In this document: piece by piece, positions 36,009 through 46,400 of the stretch
How the letters are laid out: every line of letters starts with the position of its first letter
Numbering within the stretch: position 1 is the first letter of the stretch
DNA from: JBHJHP01 sp042219855
Lineage (GTDB): Bacteria; Bacteroidota; Bacteroidia; Bacteroidales; UBA5342
Assembly (NCBI RefSeq): GCF_042219855.1
Contig: NZ_JBHJHP010000001.1
Location: 372,001-436,000, forward strand
Reading direction: 5' to 3'
DNA length: 64,000 bases
Translations under genes and position numbers: made by a program
Notes under the pieces: generated by a model
Told to the model about the DNA's origin: nothing
Databases searched by the model: none
The model's input: the letters and a program-made list of their open reading frames with translations, nothing else

Positions 36009-36662
36009 ATGAAAATATCTATTATTACGCCAACCTTTAAATATGACAGGCTACTGGATCTTACAATGGATTCAATAACCAGTCAAACTTATAATAGCAT
36101 TGAACATGTGATTGGCTATTATAAATCGTCTGTAAGCAATGAAGAATTTCCTTCTGATTTTTATGACAGGGAAAAGTTGAAAATTTGTTCTGTTCGGGAT
36201 AGTTTTTATGACGGCCTGATGAAAATGATAAACGAGGCAGAAGGGGAGCTGCTCTGTATTTTAAACCCTGGTGAAATATTATATGATACTGGTAGTTTAT
36301 CCCGAATTGTAAAAAGTTTTCATAAAATGAACTGTAATCTGATATACGGTAAAAACATGCTGTATAACGGGAGTAATAACCTGAGTTCCATCTTTTCCCT
36401 TCGTATATCGAAGAACAGAAAATGGCAGGTCCCATTTGGTGACATGCCCATGTATACGGCTATCTTTATTAAAAGGGAGTTGTTACTGAAAATGGGGATC
36501 TTATCAGGGAAACTAAAATTTAGCAGTGAATATGAGCTTTATCGCTTGTTGAGTATGCAACCTGATGTAATGCCATATTACATGGATACATACGCTTACC
36601 TGAGGAATTCAAATTCTTTCAGAATGGAATCCGGAAGGGTAGGTCAAAACCTGACCGCATAG
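36009..36662 (+). CDS. Family 2 glycosyltransferase
   Basis: 217 residues from ATG 36009 (GTG 36006 is adjacent and less likely). The N-terminus MKISIITPTFKYDRLLDLTMDSITSQTY is the nucleotide-sugar-binding start of a GT-A fold; LLCILNPGEILYD holds a variant of the DxD region with N-P-G-E in place of the usual D-x-D-D. It resembles short GT2 enzymes (WcaA/colanic-acid type) that build surface glycans. The missing canonical aspartates leave catalytic activity uncertain. Followed by a terminator. Confidence 0.82.
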   Translation: MKISIITPTFKYDRLLDLTMDSITSQTYNSIEHVIGYYKSSVSNEEFPSDFYDREKLKICSVRDSFYDGLMKMINEAEGELLCILNPGEILYDTGSLSRIVKSFHKMNCNLIYGKNMLYNGSNNLSSIFSLRISKNRKWQVPFGDMPMYTAIFIKRELLLKMGILSGKLKFSSEYELYRLLSMQPDVMPYYMDTYAYLRNSNSFRMESGRVGQNLTA

Positions 36663-36744
36663 TCTATCACTATCATCTGGTGAATTATAATAGTGATGTG
36701 CAAAGAATAACAGAATTGGTAATACTAAATAAGCATTCACACGA

Positions 36745-36779
36745 AAAGAGGTTGAATTTCATTTCAATCTCTTTTTTTA
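36745..36779 (+). terminator. Terminator after the GT2 gene
   Basis: 12-bp stem AAAGAGGTTGAA / TTCAATCTCTTT (one G-T wobble) with a 6-nt loop and seven T. It lies in the 346-bp gap before the convergent FISUMP gene, which otherwise holds nothing recognised. Confidence 0.85.
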
Positions 36780-37008
36780 TAATAATATTTAATAATTAGT
36801 TTCAGATCCGGGTTCTTTATTTAGACTGGAAAGACTGTATTATATGTCACTTTAGTCTTTTAAATAGTACAAAAACCGAAATACAGAATTAGTTCCGTAA
36901 TAAAATTCTTCAGGGAGAATAAACTACTTAGTAATATCTTGTTCCATGACCTGGGATTCGATATATAATGTAATATTCATTTTTTAAGATAAAGGCACAC
37001 ATTAAAAG

Positions 37009-39189
37009 CTAATTTTTGACACAGCGAACAGATAATGCATGAACCTTATAAAAACCAATCCAGTCGAAGATATTTTTATCAGTGTTCCATATCCGTCCAT
37101 ATGCGTGGTAGTAACCAGGCAGTGTGGATAACATTGGTTCATATGTTTTATCAGGAGTTTCTGTTGAACTCCACCAGCAACTATTATCTCCCCCATATGA
37201 AAAGCCCCCCCAGTAGTCATAATAGCCACCAGGAAGAGGCCGGATGCATTTAGGATTCATTCCAAGGACATTTACCAGCTGTACCCATTCCATATGTGAA
37301 GGCAAGTGCCAACCGCTGGGACAAACTGTTAATGCTGTTGTCCATGTATATAACCTTCCATAAGTATTTGGCAGAGAACCAGTACCCGTATAATAATTCA
37401 GATTTTCAGCCATCCATATTTTATCGCCGATTTCTACCAAATCGTATTCATTTGCATCACGACTATCCTTTAAAAGCCCCGAATTCTTACATATTATGTT
37501 TTTAACTTCAATGGTATCTGTTATTTTCAGGTCACACAAACTGGCAGTAATATAAGTATGTCCTTCAGTAGAATATGCAGTTACCACACCTTGATCATCT
37601 ATTGTTGCAATATTATTATCACTGGAGGACCAGTTGATCTGAGAAGCTAAAGGATGTGATGAAAAAGGTTTGAAATCGATATATGCAGGAACCTGATATG
37701 TTTCGTTAAAATCTAAAACCCTGTAACTGGGCATAATCATAAGGGATTGTGGTTCGGGTAAACCATCTTTGATAATTTGACATGCGACTGAATCACTCGA
37801 TAAGGTACAGTCGATTTCATCAGAACCAGTGCAGTCATCATAGATAAAAACCCTTTTATTCAAACTCACATCCAGCTTTTTTGTCGTTTGTTGACATGCT
37901 TTTTCAGAGGTATTTTCTGATCTTGCCTCTATTAATTCAAGACAATATTCAAAGTGGGCTGTCGAATTAATTAATGCATCCAGGTTTTTACCTGTTGCTG
38001 TTACATTTATAGAAAATTTTCCATCTTTATTTGTCATATTAATTAAACTTTCTGAAATTAATTCTGTAGGGAGTTTATAGTATACATATTGTTCTGGTAA
38101 ACGTATTTTTTCTCCTTCATTAGTAATTATATAAGTAAAAAATGTGAGTACTACATCATCACCAACTTTTATAATATCTTTGTTTGGATCATCATCAATT
38201 AATACTTCAAATTCAGGAATGCAACTGTTGCTAATTTCACGAATATGCCAGTAATCTTTTGGTCTGTTCTGGCAGTCTTTTTTTAAAAACTCAATGGTGC
38301 CTTCATCCTCAAGAAAATAACATTGTTGACTTTTGTGAATAGATATCATATCAAATTCTGTTGTTCTTACCCTTATCAAATCATAACATGAATCAAGTGA
38401 AATTTTAGCAAAATTCGGCTCACTGATACTTTTAAGTTGTGTGTTCTCTTCCTCGGAAATAAGAAGTCCTTTCGGATATGCATCAATCCTGAATGGCTGC
38501 AATTTGTTTAATGTTATTTCAATATAACCGGATGGTCGGTTACATATGATGTCATTTGTATAATTTGTCCATTCATCTGTTTCTGAATTAAACAAGAAGA
38601 TTCTGGGTAAATCACCCCGATTATATTTTGAAGCTGGGATTCTGACTTTTATTGGTTTCAGGAGAGATGTAGTATCGATAGGATTAAATTTCATGGCATA
38701 AATAAACGATTTACCTGAATCCACTGGAAATGGTAATATTTGCTTTGCCTGAACAGAGTCAAATTCTTCAATGCATAATAAATTTTGTTCTAAAACTGTA
38801 TTTGGCGGTACTACAATGTTTAATCCGGATGGAAGTTCGTATACCTTTCCCTGATTATCTAATGCGAATGTATTGTCAACCTTAACTTTTATTATCCCAG
38901 TTGAAATGGTATCTGATATTACCGGACAGTCTTCATTTTTTGAAACAGCTCTGTAACCGGCAACACGATCTATCCAGACCACATGTGTGTTACCTTCATC
39001 AACATCAATCCAATTCATTGAATCAGTACTAACCTGCCATTTAATAAGATCATAGTTATTTTCTACCCTGAGTACAACTGAATCAATTTCCATGTGGGTA
39101 CTATCATCCTTTATTGTTACATAATATTGTGCTCTTGCAAAGTTGTATGTAATGAATATAATAAAACAGAGAGAAACTACCTTTTTCAT
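37009..39189 (-). CDS. Secreted Big-2/FISUMP-domain protein
   Basis: 726 residues from ATG 39189 (the frame continues to 39216 with a poorer start). A signal peptide (KKVVSLCFIIFITYNFARA) is followed by several beta-rich domains, a bacterial Ig-like 2 domain near residue 490-580 (INWSSSDNNIATIDDQGVVTA) and a C-terminal FISUMP domain (EYDLVEIGDKIWMAENLNY, CPSGWHLPSHMEW, WWSSTE, ALSVRCVKN). FISUMP domains are cell-surface modules common in Fibrobacter and Bacteroidota. Third gene of a three-gene secreted-protein operon, 16 bp after the T9SS-tail gene. Confidence 0.88.
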   Translation of the reverse strand: MKKVVSLCFIIFITYNFARAQYYVTIKDDSTHMEIDSVVLRVENNYDLIKWQVSTDSMNWIDVDEGNTHVVWIDRVAGYRAVSKNEDCPVISDTISTGIIKVKVDNTFALDNQGKVYELPSGLNIVVPPNTVLEQNLLCIEEFDSVQAKQILPFPVDSGKSFIYAMKFNPIDTTSLLKPIKVRIPASKYNRGDLPRIFLFNSETDEWTNYTNDIICNRPSGYIEITLNKLQPFRIDAYPKGLLISEEENTQLKSISEPNFAKISLDSCYDLIRVRTTEFDMISIHKSQQCYFLEDEGTIEFLKKDCQNRPKDYWHIREISNSCIPEFEVLIDDDPNKDIIKVGDDVVLTFFTYIITNEGEKIRLPEQYVYYKLPTELISESLINMTNKDGKFSINVTATGKNLDALINSTAHFEYCLELIEARSENTSEKACQQTTKKLDVSLNKRVFIYDDCTGSDEIDCTLSSDSVACQIIKDGLPEPQSLMIMPSYRVLDFNETYQVPAYIDFKPFSSHPLASQINWSSSDNNIATIDDQGVVTAYSTEGHTYITASLCDLKITDTIEVKNIICKNSGLLKDSRDANEYDLVEIGDKIWMAENLNYYTGTGSLPNTYGRLYTWTTALTVCPSGWHLPSHMEWVQLVNVLGMNPKCIRPLPGGYYDYWGGFSYGGDNSCWWSSTETPDKTYEPMLSTLPGYYHAYGRIWNTDKNIFDWIGFYKVHALSVRCVKN

Positions 39190-39205
39190 GGAGCATAATT
39201 TGTAA

Positions 39206-39910
39206 TTAATAGACAATCATTGGTAAATGACTAATTTTTGCTTTGTTATAGTGTATCGTAACAATATAAAATCCAGGTATAAGATTCCATTCAAAGAAAT
39301 CAGTGAGATTATCAATATTGAATTCTCTGGAATAAACCTGTTTCCCTAATGTGTCGTTTACTTTAAGATCATAAATACCTGGTTTGGCATTTCTGATACT
39401 CAATTTAAATCTTCCCCGATTTGGATTTGGATAAAGCTTTATTTCAAAATTACTTTCCGAATAAAGTGTATTTCCGGTTGAATTTTTTACAGCTATTTTT
39501 ATAGTTTCAAGGTATGAGCATCCATTAGCTTCTGATATAGATAAGTAAAGGGAAGAATCTGTTGTCACTTTAAATGTGTTATTATTAATACGAACTAAGG
39601 TACCGACAGAATCAACAAACCAACTTATCGCATAGTCATTTACAGTCTGAACTGCAAATAATGTATCTAATAAAATGCTGTCATTATAATATGCAAGAAC
39701 AGATGGTTTAATTTTTAAATTGATCGTCGGCTTAGTTTCGTGCCAGGAAAGATTAATTTCCTGGATTTTAATAGTGTTAATAACATAATCGGAAAGCTCT
39801 TCATTTTCGAGTGTTACTAAATCTGGTAGTTTAATATACTCTCCTGAAGAGTTAGCTTTACAAATACTGTTTATAACAATCAAAAAACAAATGAGAGAAA
39901 ACCGAATCAT
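39206..39910 (-). CDS. Small type IX secretion substrate
   Basis: 234 residues with an N-terminal signal peptide and a C-terminal Por/type IX sorting domain of ~75 residues: the entry motif LYPNPNRGRFKLSI, then YDLKVNDTLGKQVYSREF and a final GFYIVTIHYNKAK. The middle has a beta-sandwich with a 'SWFVDSVGTL' segment typical of adhesion or PKD-like modules. Probably exported across the outer membrane and attached to the cell surface. Directly upstream of the FISUMP gene. Confidence 0.87.
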   Translation of the reverse strand: MIRFSLICFLIVINSICKANSSGEYIKLPDLVTLENEELSDYVINTIKIQEINLSWHETKPTINLKIKPSVLAYYNDSILLDTLFAVQTVNDYAISWFVDSVGTLVRINNNTFKVTTDSSLYLSISEANGCSYLETIKIAVKNSTGNTLYSESNFEIKLYPNPNRGRFKLSIRNAKPGIYDLKVNDTLGKQVYSREFNIDNLTDFFEWNLIPGFYIVTIHYNKAKISHLPMIVY

Positions 39911-39988
39911 CGCTATTTATTTCTATGGGAATTCACTGCACAATCATTTAAAATTCAGTTATATGTCTAACCATTAAAGACATATCTA

Positions 39989-41620
39989 TCAGTTCATAAA
40001 ACAGCCCAGTTTTGCAATTGGGATTGACGGTGCCTGGTATTTTGGCAGGACAAACATGAATCCTGGATTAATATCAATGGAAGCAACCATACCCTTACCG
40101 GGTGTATATCGAATAAATGCCCCAGGTTCGATTATCTTATCCAGATTCAGGCCATACCCCACACCAATCGTCGGGGTATTCGTTTTAAAGTTCCATGCAA
40201 AGCTACCCTGCCAGCCCTGACCAAGTTGCAGTTCAATGTTTCCGTTGTTGGCATCAATTGTAAAAGAGCCTATCCCGAACCAGATCGAAAGATTTCCGCC
40301 AAACGGTAATTCCGGTTCAGGGAAGACGAATGCATAGCAGTCGAGATGAGGACGGTATTCTAACTCAAAATCCTTCGCTTCACAAAGATTGCCTGTACTT
40401 ATATACCATATTTTAGAAATTTCATAAAGAAAGTAGTTTTCGGTATACTGGTAAAGAAGTTGTTTGTCGTTATTGGTGATATCTGAGTTGCCTGATATCA
40501 GAGCCATAATGTGATATTTATTTGACTCGATTAGTTTTAAGCATCTTGAGTGATAATAGTAAGTTGAATTTATTACTTCATTACATAAATTGACGGCTAA
40601 TATATGCATTCCCTGTTCATAAGGTGTTTCACAATTTTCGCACGCATCTTGTGGAGATGTGGTATTTTTCAGACATTCCAACCTTTTATTTTGTAGTTGC
40701 CCAAGTTCTGGTAACAAGTCTATATCATCATTTAAACTATTTGGTAAATAAGCTATAGGGACATAGCTTATTTCAAACACGTAGGTTAAAAATGACTCTA
40801 ATAAAACTTCCGCATAAAATGACTGCCCATTCTCAGAGAGTTTTGAAATATCAATTTCTACATAATAATCCTCAATATCCGGATTAATTTCATTACAAGT
40901 CATAGGTGCTGATGGTACATTGCTGTTATTTGCCAGACCTTTTGCATACAGTTTATATTTATCCAACAAAAAATCATTGGAGGGCCAGACAGAAAGAGCA
41001 GAATTTATTTCAAAAATGGCTCCACTATAGTCATTTAAATAAGCATAACTGTAGGCAAGATTGTTGCTTAACATTACTATGACAGAGTCATCAGGAATAA
41101 GACTTTTAGCTTTTATCAGCAGGACTTTTGCATCCTGATATTCATCTTTCATATTCAGATGAAAAGCAATATTAGTAAGATGTTCAGCTTCATCCGGGTT
41201 TAATAGAGCTGCCTGGATAAAGCACCACAAGCCTTTGTCTAAATAATCTTCTTTTCCTGAAACCAAACCGCCAACAAGGGTATATTGTAATCCAAGGTAA
41301 GCATATGCCCAGTCACGTTGATGAATGGCAGGCATTAAATCGGTCCCCATGGATTTATCAAGATTGACTACAATATCCGGATTACCCCCCGTTGCTGATA
41401 ATGGGTACTGATTAGTATATGTTTGAATGGTTTCAATATCTGATCCAGATAGCTCTAATTCAAGGGATTCTGAATATTTGGATAATATTTCATTGGGGGT
41501 CGGAGGTACGATCCCATTATCTGAATCATTGTCAGGCGAAAATTTATCCTTTCTGCAGGCAGATATCAGCACCAAACAAGCCAAAAATGCAATGTAATAA
41601 ATGGGGCTGTTTCGATTCAT
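39989..41620 (-). CDS. TPR-containing lipoprotein
   Basis: 543 residues from ATG 41620, which gives a clean signal peptide ending at LISAC (lipobox); the frame extends to 41713 but that addition would bury the signal. Residues ~110-240 contain TPR-like repeats (YLGLQYTLVGGLVSGKEDYLDKG; NNLAYSYAYLNDYSGAIFEIN). The C-terminal ~100 residues are a Gly-rich beta segment (GGNLSIWFGIGSFTIDANNG, GVGYGLNLDK). Probably an outer-surface or periplasmic protein; first gene of the secreted trio. Confidence 0.8.
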   Translation of the reverse strand: MNRNSPIYYIAFLACLVLISACRKDKFSPDNDSDNGIVPPTPNEILSKYSESLELELSGSDIETIQTYTNQYPLSATGGNPDIVVNLDKSMGTDLMPAIHQRDWAYAYLGLQYTLVGGLVSGKEDYLDKGLWCFIQAALLNPDEAEHLTNIAFHLNMKDEYQDAKVLLIKAKSLIPDDSVIVMLSNNLAYSYAYLNDYSGAIFEINSALSVWPSNDFLLDKYKLYAKGLANNSNVPSAPMTCNEINPDIEDYYVEIDISKLSENGQSFYAEVLLESFLTYVFEISYVPIAYLPNSLNDDIDLLPELGQLQNKRLECLKNTTSPQDACENCETPYEQGMHILAVNLCNEVINSTYYYHSRCLKLIESNKYHIMALISGNSDITNNDKQLLYQYTENYFLYEISKIWYISTGNLCEAKDFELEYRPHLDCYAFVFPEPELPFGGNLSIWFGIGSFTIDANNGNIELQLGQGWQGSFAWNFKTNTPTIGVGYGLNLDKIIEPGAFIRYTPGKGMVASIDINPGFMFVLPKYQAPSIPIAKLGCFMN

Positions 41621-42106
41621 GATGCACGTATAAGGAGTTTTTAAGGCATGGCATATGAATGTAATTGTTGTTGATAAATTACGTTGAGAACATCCTTCAT
41701 GGATAATTTTCATTATCTCACGGTCTCAGTTTCTAGCAGGTAGCTTTAATTACATCGTTACGGTATTGCCAAATGGGATTTTGGGTATGTAAATTTAAGA
41801 ATAAATAACAAACATTTTTGCAGTAAAGGCTTGAAAATGATTGAATATCATATATTTTATTTTGATGATGGAGAAATAGTAAACTAACTTTATGATAAGA
41901 TTATAATTAAATCATAATAGAATCAATAGAAGATTATTTATTAAAAAAATGCTTGTGTAATTATGACCTGTTGGTATAGACAGAAATTAGTTATCTGATG
42001 TTTCAGAATATATGATATAATAAAACATGCTGATATTGAAAAACAGGAGGGAAGGTCTAATAAAAATTTTAATACAGTGCTGTTATTCAATGCATTTAGG
42101 CTCAAT
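41621..42106. other. Intergenic region without recognised features
   Basis: About 490 bp upstream of the TPR lipoprotein gene, AT-rich. It presumably holds that operon's promoter, but no -7 box fits clearly and no RNA structure is seen. Confidence 0.45.
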
Positions 42107-43306
42107 TCACTTTTTAGGAATCCCCAGACTTTCCTGAAGAATACTTACAAGTTCGTCTGCATTATATGGTTCCGGAATAATCCATTTTGAGTCATAAATC
42201 AGTTTGGGTATTGCTCCTCTGCCATTCTGCAGGGTTTGTCCAAACAGTTGCACACTGCTTTGTAAATACCGCTCAATCCATGGATCAGCCAGGGCAGTTT
42301 CTAATTTTTCAGTGCCTACTAATTCAGCAGCCTTTGACTTAACAGCTTCAAGTGTTCTGGGACGCCAATAGTTACCTGAATCAAAGGTGAACATCCAGTT
42401 TTCAAACGTGGAGAAAGCCTCAGGATTCGCGCGCCATACAGCTAATCCGATTTTTGCCAGTTCACAGGAATTTTTAAAGTTTGTTGTACTGACAGGAATA
42501 AAAGGATTACAGCTGTGTTCTAAGGGTGTTGGGCGCAGTATAAATGCAAGTTTACCGTTATACTGCCGAACAGCCTCATCCAACATAAAGTGTAATTTCT
42601 GACAGTGTGAGCACTGATAATCAAAAAGCAATGTAACAATATACGGTGCATCCGGGGAACCAATTATGGGTACATTTCTATAATCAGTTTTTAAGGTATA
42701 TTCCTGCGTATTGCTTTCGTGAACATCAGCAGACGGCGTATACCTGAACTGGTAAACTGCCATAAGTCCTGACACAATCAGTCCGGTCAGAATAAGAACA
42801 ATTATGCGTTTAGGTTTCAGTAATTGCTTTTCTTTTTTGGTTGTTTCATATGCTTTAAATGCTCTCCGGATTATTAAAGCTGACAATAATACGCCTGTAA
42901 AATGAGTTGTCATACAATACATACAGAAACTTCCGATGATCCATTTTTGTAATACGGTAAACCAGATTGCGCTGCCAATAATCACACCTCCCAGAAACGT
43001 CATTACACTCCATGACAGGCGTCGAACCGATAATTCAACAGAATTACTTATGTTTAAACCAGCTACAAGTATGGCAAGGTAGACCCCCAGTGCCATACCA
43101 CTAACAGGAATAAGGCCTGCCAGCGTTGACCAGCGACTGCTTAATACCTGATCGCAGGAGCTGCCACTGCCACAGCCAGGCATTGCTCCTTCAGTAAAAT
43201 AATCCCAGCTTAAAACAAGACTTAAACCAATGGCCAGTACGTTAAGCCCGGTAAATAAAAGTCGCCAGAACGGCCAGTTATTTTTATCCTGTGAATATTG
43301 GATCAT
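42107..43306 (-). CDS. VKOR-thioredoxin fusion (disulphide bond formation)
   Basis: 399 residues from ATG 43306; a longer frame to 43342 runs into a terminator-like hairpin and is rejected. The N-terminal half is a vitamin K epoxide reductase domain with four or five membrane helices, the loop cysteines GCGSGSSC and the quinone-site pair CMYC. After a fifth helix comes a periplasmic DsbA/thioredoxin domain with active site CSHC. It re-oxidises its own thioredoxin domain with quinone and introduces disulphides into exported proteins. It lies downstream of the cysteine-containing GH54 gene on the same strand. Confidence 0.93.
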   Translation of the reverse strand: MIQYSQDKNNWPFWRLLFTGLNVLAIGLSLVLSWDYFTEGAMPGCGSGSSCDQVLSSRWSTLAGLIPVSGMALGVYLAILVAGLNISNSVELSVRRLSWSVMTFLGGVIIGSAIWFTVLQKWIIGSFCMYCMTTHFTGVLLSALIIRRAFKAYETTKKEKQLLKPKRIIVLILTGLIVSGLMAVYQFRYTPSADVHESNTQEYTLKTDYRNVPIIGSPDAPYIVTLLFDYQCSHCQKLHFMLDEAVRQYNGKLAFILRPTPLEHSCNPFIPVSTTNFKNSCELAKIGLAVWRANPEAFSTFENWMFTFDSGNYWRPRTLEAVKSKAAELVGTEKLETALADPWIERYLQSSVQLFGQTLQNGRGAIPKLIYDSKWIIPEPYNADELVSILQESLGIPKK

Positions 43307-43328
43307 TGCACCTTCTTCTTTTAAAACA

Positions 43329-43370
43329 GAACCCCGCTGCAATAAGGTAGATTGATTTGCAGCGGAGTTC
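43329..43370 (-). terminator. Hairpin between GH54 and VKOR genes
   Basis: Nine perfect pairs CCGCTGCAA / TTGCAGCGG extended by GAAC/GTTC after one mismatch, then CTGTTTT on the minus strand. It may end or attenuate GH54 transcription and supports the shorter VKOR start. Confidence 0.65.
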
Positions 43371-43403
43371 TTAAATATAGTATCTTATCAATGATAATTG
43401 TAA

Positions 43404-46400
43404 TTAATACTGATTTGGTTCTCCCGGAGTTGGAATATTGCTGGCAATAATGGTTCCAATCTCATGATTTTTAACCAAAGGTTTTGAAAATGTGATTCCT
43501 GTACCAGAAACCGGTTCTTCACTGTTGTGTATACTCTTTAGCGGAGCAGAAACCGTGATAAAGATACCTGGACCATTATCATTATTGTTGTTGCGACGGA
43601 AGCGTCTGTTGGTGACTGACGCAACAACTGCTTTTTCGCTATTGGCACCACTGCCAATTGTGATGGTCTGACCTTCACTGAATCCATCCACGCTTTCAAC
43701 CGGAACAACGGTATCACCTTCTTTTGTAGCTGTAGCTACGGCTGTTCCACCGGCTGTACCAATAAGAGCTATGGTAGCTATTTCACTTTCGCTGCCACTT
43801 CCGACAACAACCTTCTGGCCCGGAGTAAAATCGTTTACACCAGAGACTTTAAGGTTTTCATCACCTTTAACAGAAGCAATTGCGATCGAGGTACTTGTTT
43901 GTGTATGGAAATCACCGCAGTTACTGTCTTCATCAGCACCATCAGGATAACGACCTGTACTGATATCCGGTAAGGATACGGAACCGCCACCAAACCAACG
44001 GAAGCTTCCCCTGCCGATAGGAGTAGGAGCAAAGCAGCCATATTCACGAGCCCCTGAAACAGCCTGGTACCCTTCTGCCAGGTAAGGATCTACAAGTGCC
44101 CCGTAATTTAATCCGTCAACGATATTGTTTTCTGCATCACGCAATACCATGCTGCCCGAACGGGAAGAAAGAGCCGGTCCTCCGAACCATTGATCCGGAT
44201 TGCGGGGTCCCTGGTAGCCTGCAGTTGTCACTTTTGGGTCAAGAACAACCTCTTCCATTTCATGATCATTCGCCAGAGCTTTATCCAGTTTGATGTTAGT
44301 ATGCAGTGCCTGTACAGGTTCATTGCTTGAATGATCGAATTTAGATTTTGGTTCAAAGCTGATCCCTGTTCCCCAGGCACTAAACGGCATGTTAGACGCA
44401 TGATCGAATTTCAACGGTTTTTCCAGTTCAAGACCGGTTCCCGGGTTATCATTTTCACCTAATGGTCCGGCAAATGTGCTGCGGGAAGAAGCTGTTCCCA
44501 CACTTTTAACAACGACCCATTCTATTCCATGGCCTTCACTATCGATATCCAGTCTGATTTTATCGCCAACAGAAATATTTTCTACAGAAGATACTTTTAT
44601 GTTAGTGTCACCTGCTTTTGCATCCATCGAGAGCCAGGCCTGTGTTCCGGGCTTCCCAACTTTGGTAATGGTCACCACCTCGTATTTTTCTACAGCAGTT
44701 CCAACCACAGGGTATTGCGCTCCGTAACCAATCGCCATTTTCTGGCCAACTTCGAATCCATCTACGCTGTTAACAGAAATACTGTTTGAACCGGCAGGGA
44801 AGGTAACCACCGGTCCGTCGGGCACCGGTTGCCATATGTTGGTCTGACCCGGAGTACCCCGACGCCATCTCCGACGCGGATCGTTTTCGGGTTCAGCAGG
44901 AGTTGATATTCCTGCAATTTTCCTGATCTCTTTATTTGAACCTTGGCCTATGATCACTTCATCGCCAACAGACATGCCTTCTGTGCTTCGAACATAAATA
45001 GTTGATTCGCCTTTTTTTACCGGAACGGCCAACCCTGAATTGGAAAGTCCCAACAGGTAGAAACTGTGAGGCGCCAGTTCTGTTTTCTCCGGAATCTGAA
45101 CTGTTGTGAAGACTGGCATTTGTGTGGCATGTTCCGTCAATGTCCAGTTTGAAATGTCAACATTATCATTCCCTGAGTTATAGAGTTCAATGAAGGTGTT
45201 TGTTGAATTGGATCCGTCGCTAATCCGGAACTCATTAATTTTTACAGGGCTCACATTTCTTACCTTTTCTATAGCAGTTTCTGACTGTGATTTTCCTTGT
45301 GTGGAACCTGTCCATTTTGCATTTCCAACCAGGTCACCATTAAATGCATCTGAACCTGAAGTCACCGTGAAGGTTGCACTTACACTGGCTCCCGGTGCAA
45401 TTTTACCGCTAAATTTCTTCGAATCCTTTTCTGAGTTTAATGCCACAGACTTCCATCCTTTAGGTACTGATATACTCAATGTAAGATCTTTGATAGCTTC
45501 TCCGGTAGTGTTGGTAAATGTTACGGTAGTATTTTGAGATGAATTAGGTGTAAAGGTTTGCAGTCCTGGAGGCATACCTGTTTTTGATGCCGGTGTAATG
45601 CTTACCCGTTGTACATCGTATTTTGCAGCAACAATATTAGCCTGAAGTTTTTGGTTTGTCTCTTTGGATGGAAATGTTCCGGGAGCCGTCATGGCAGCTT
45701 CGTAGAAAGTACCCTGTGAAGCATTGCTGTTATCGCCACCGTTACCCAGAAGTATGGCACCCTGCTTACGCATCGGGTCATAACTGTTTCTGTCATTAAT
45801 GATTCGTTGTCCATCATACATCACCTGAAGATCGCCTTTTTGTGCATCTCCTCCCATTGACCTCCAGTGGTGTGGTTCACCATCGGCTGTGGCCGTCACA
45901 AAACGCCAGCTGATGCTGGGTAAGTCTGCACAGTATTTATCTCTTGGATCAGGATTAACACAACCCACCAGGTTATTTTCCTGATCTGTCATGATCCATG
46001 GTCCCTGATCCTGTCCGTGATACCAGTAGGGAGCATTACCGTAGTAGGTGGTTTCCATGGTTCCGTCACCGTCATCCCGGCTGTCAGTTTCGGCATTACC
46101 ATAATCGAAACAACAGCCATCGTTATAATGAAGACCATTAATCACCCAATACTGACCTTCGGCCTGATCATCCACTGCCGTTCCTTTCGTGTCATTTAAA
46201 CGAAGGCCCATTCCCGGCTCAATGAAAATACCATAAACTTTATGTCCCATAAGCGTTACGGGTGCCATATCCGCAATAGGAAGGCTGTTAAAACCGCCCA
46301 TCATTGTTGGGGCACCGGTACCACCACGTGGAGCCTGTATCAGATGATTTCCCTTGCCTGACTGGTCATACAGAATTGTGATCCAGCAATAGGTATCTGC

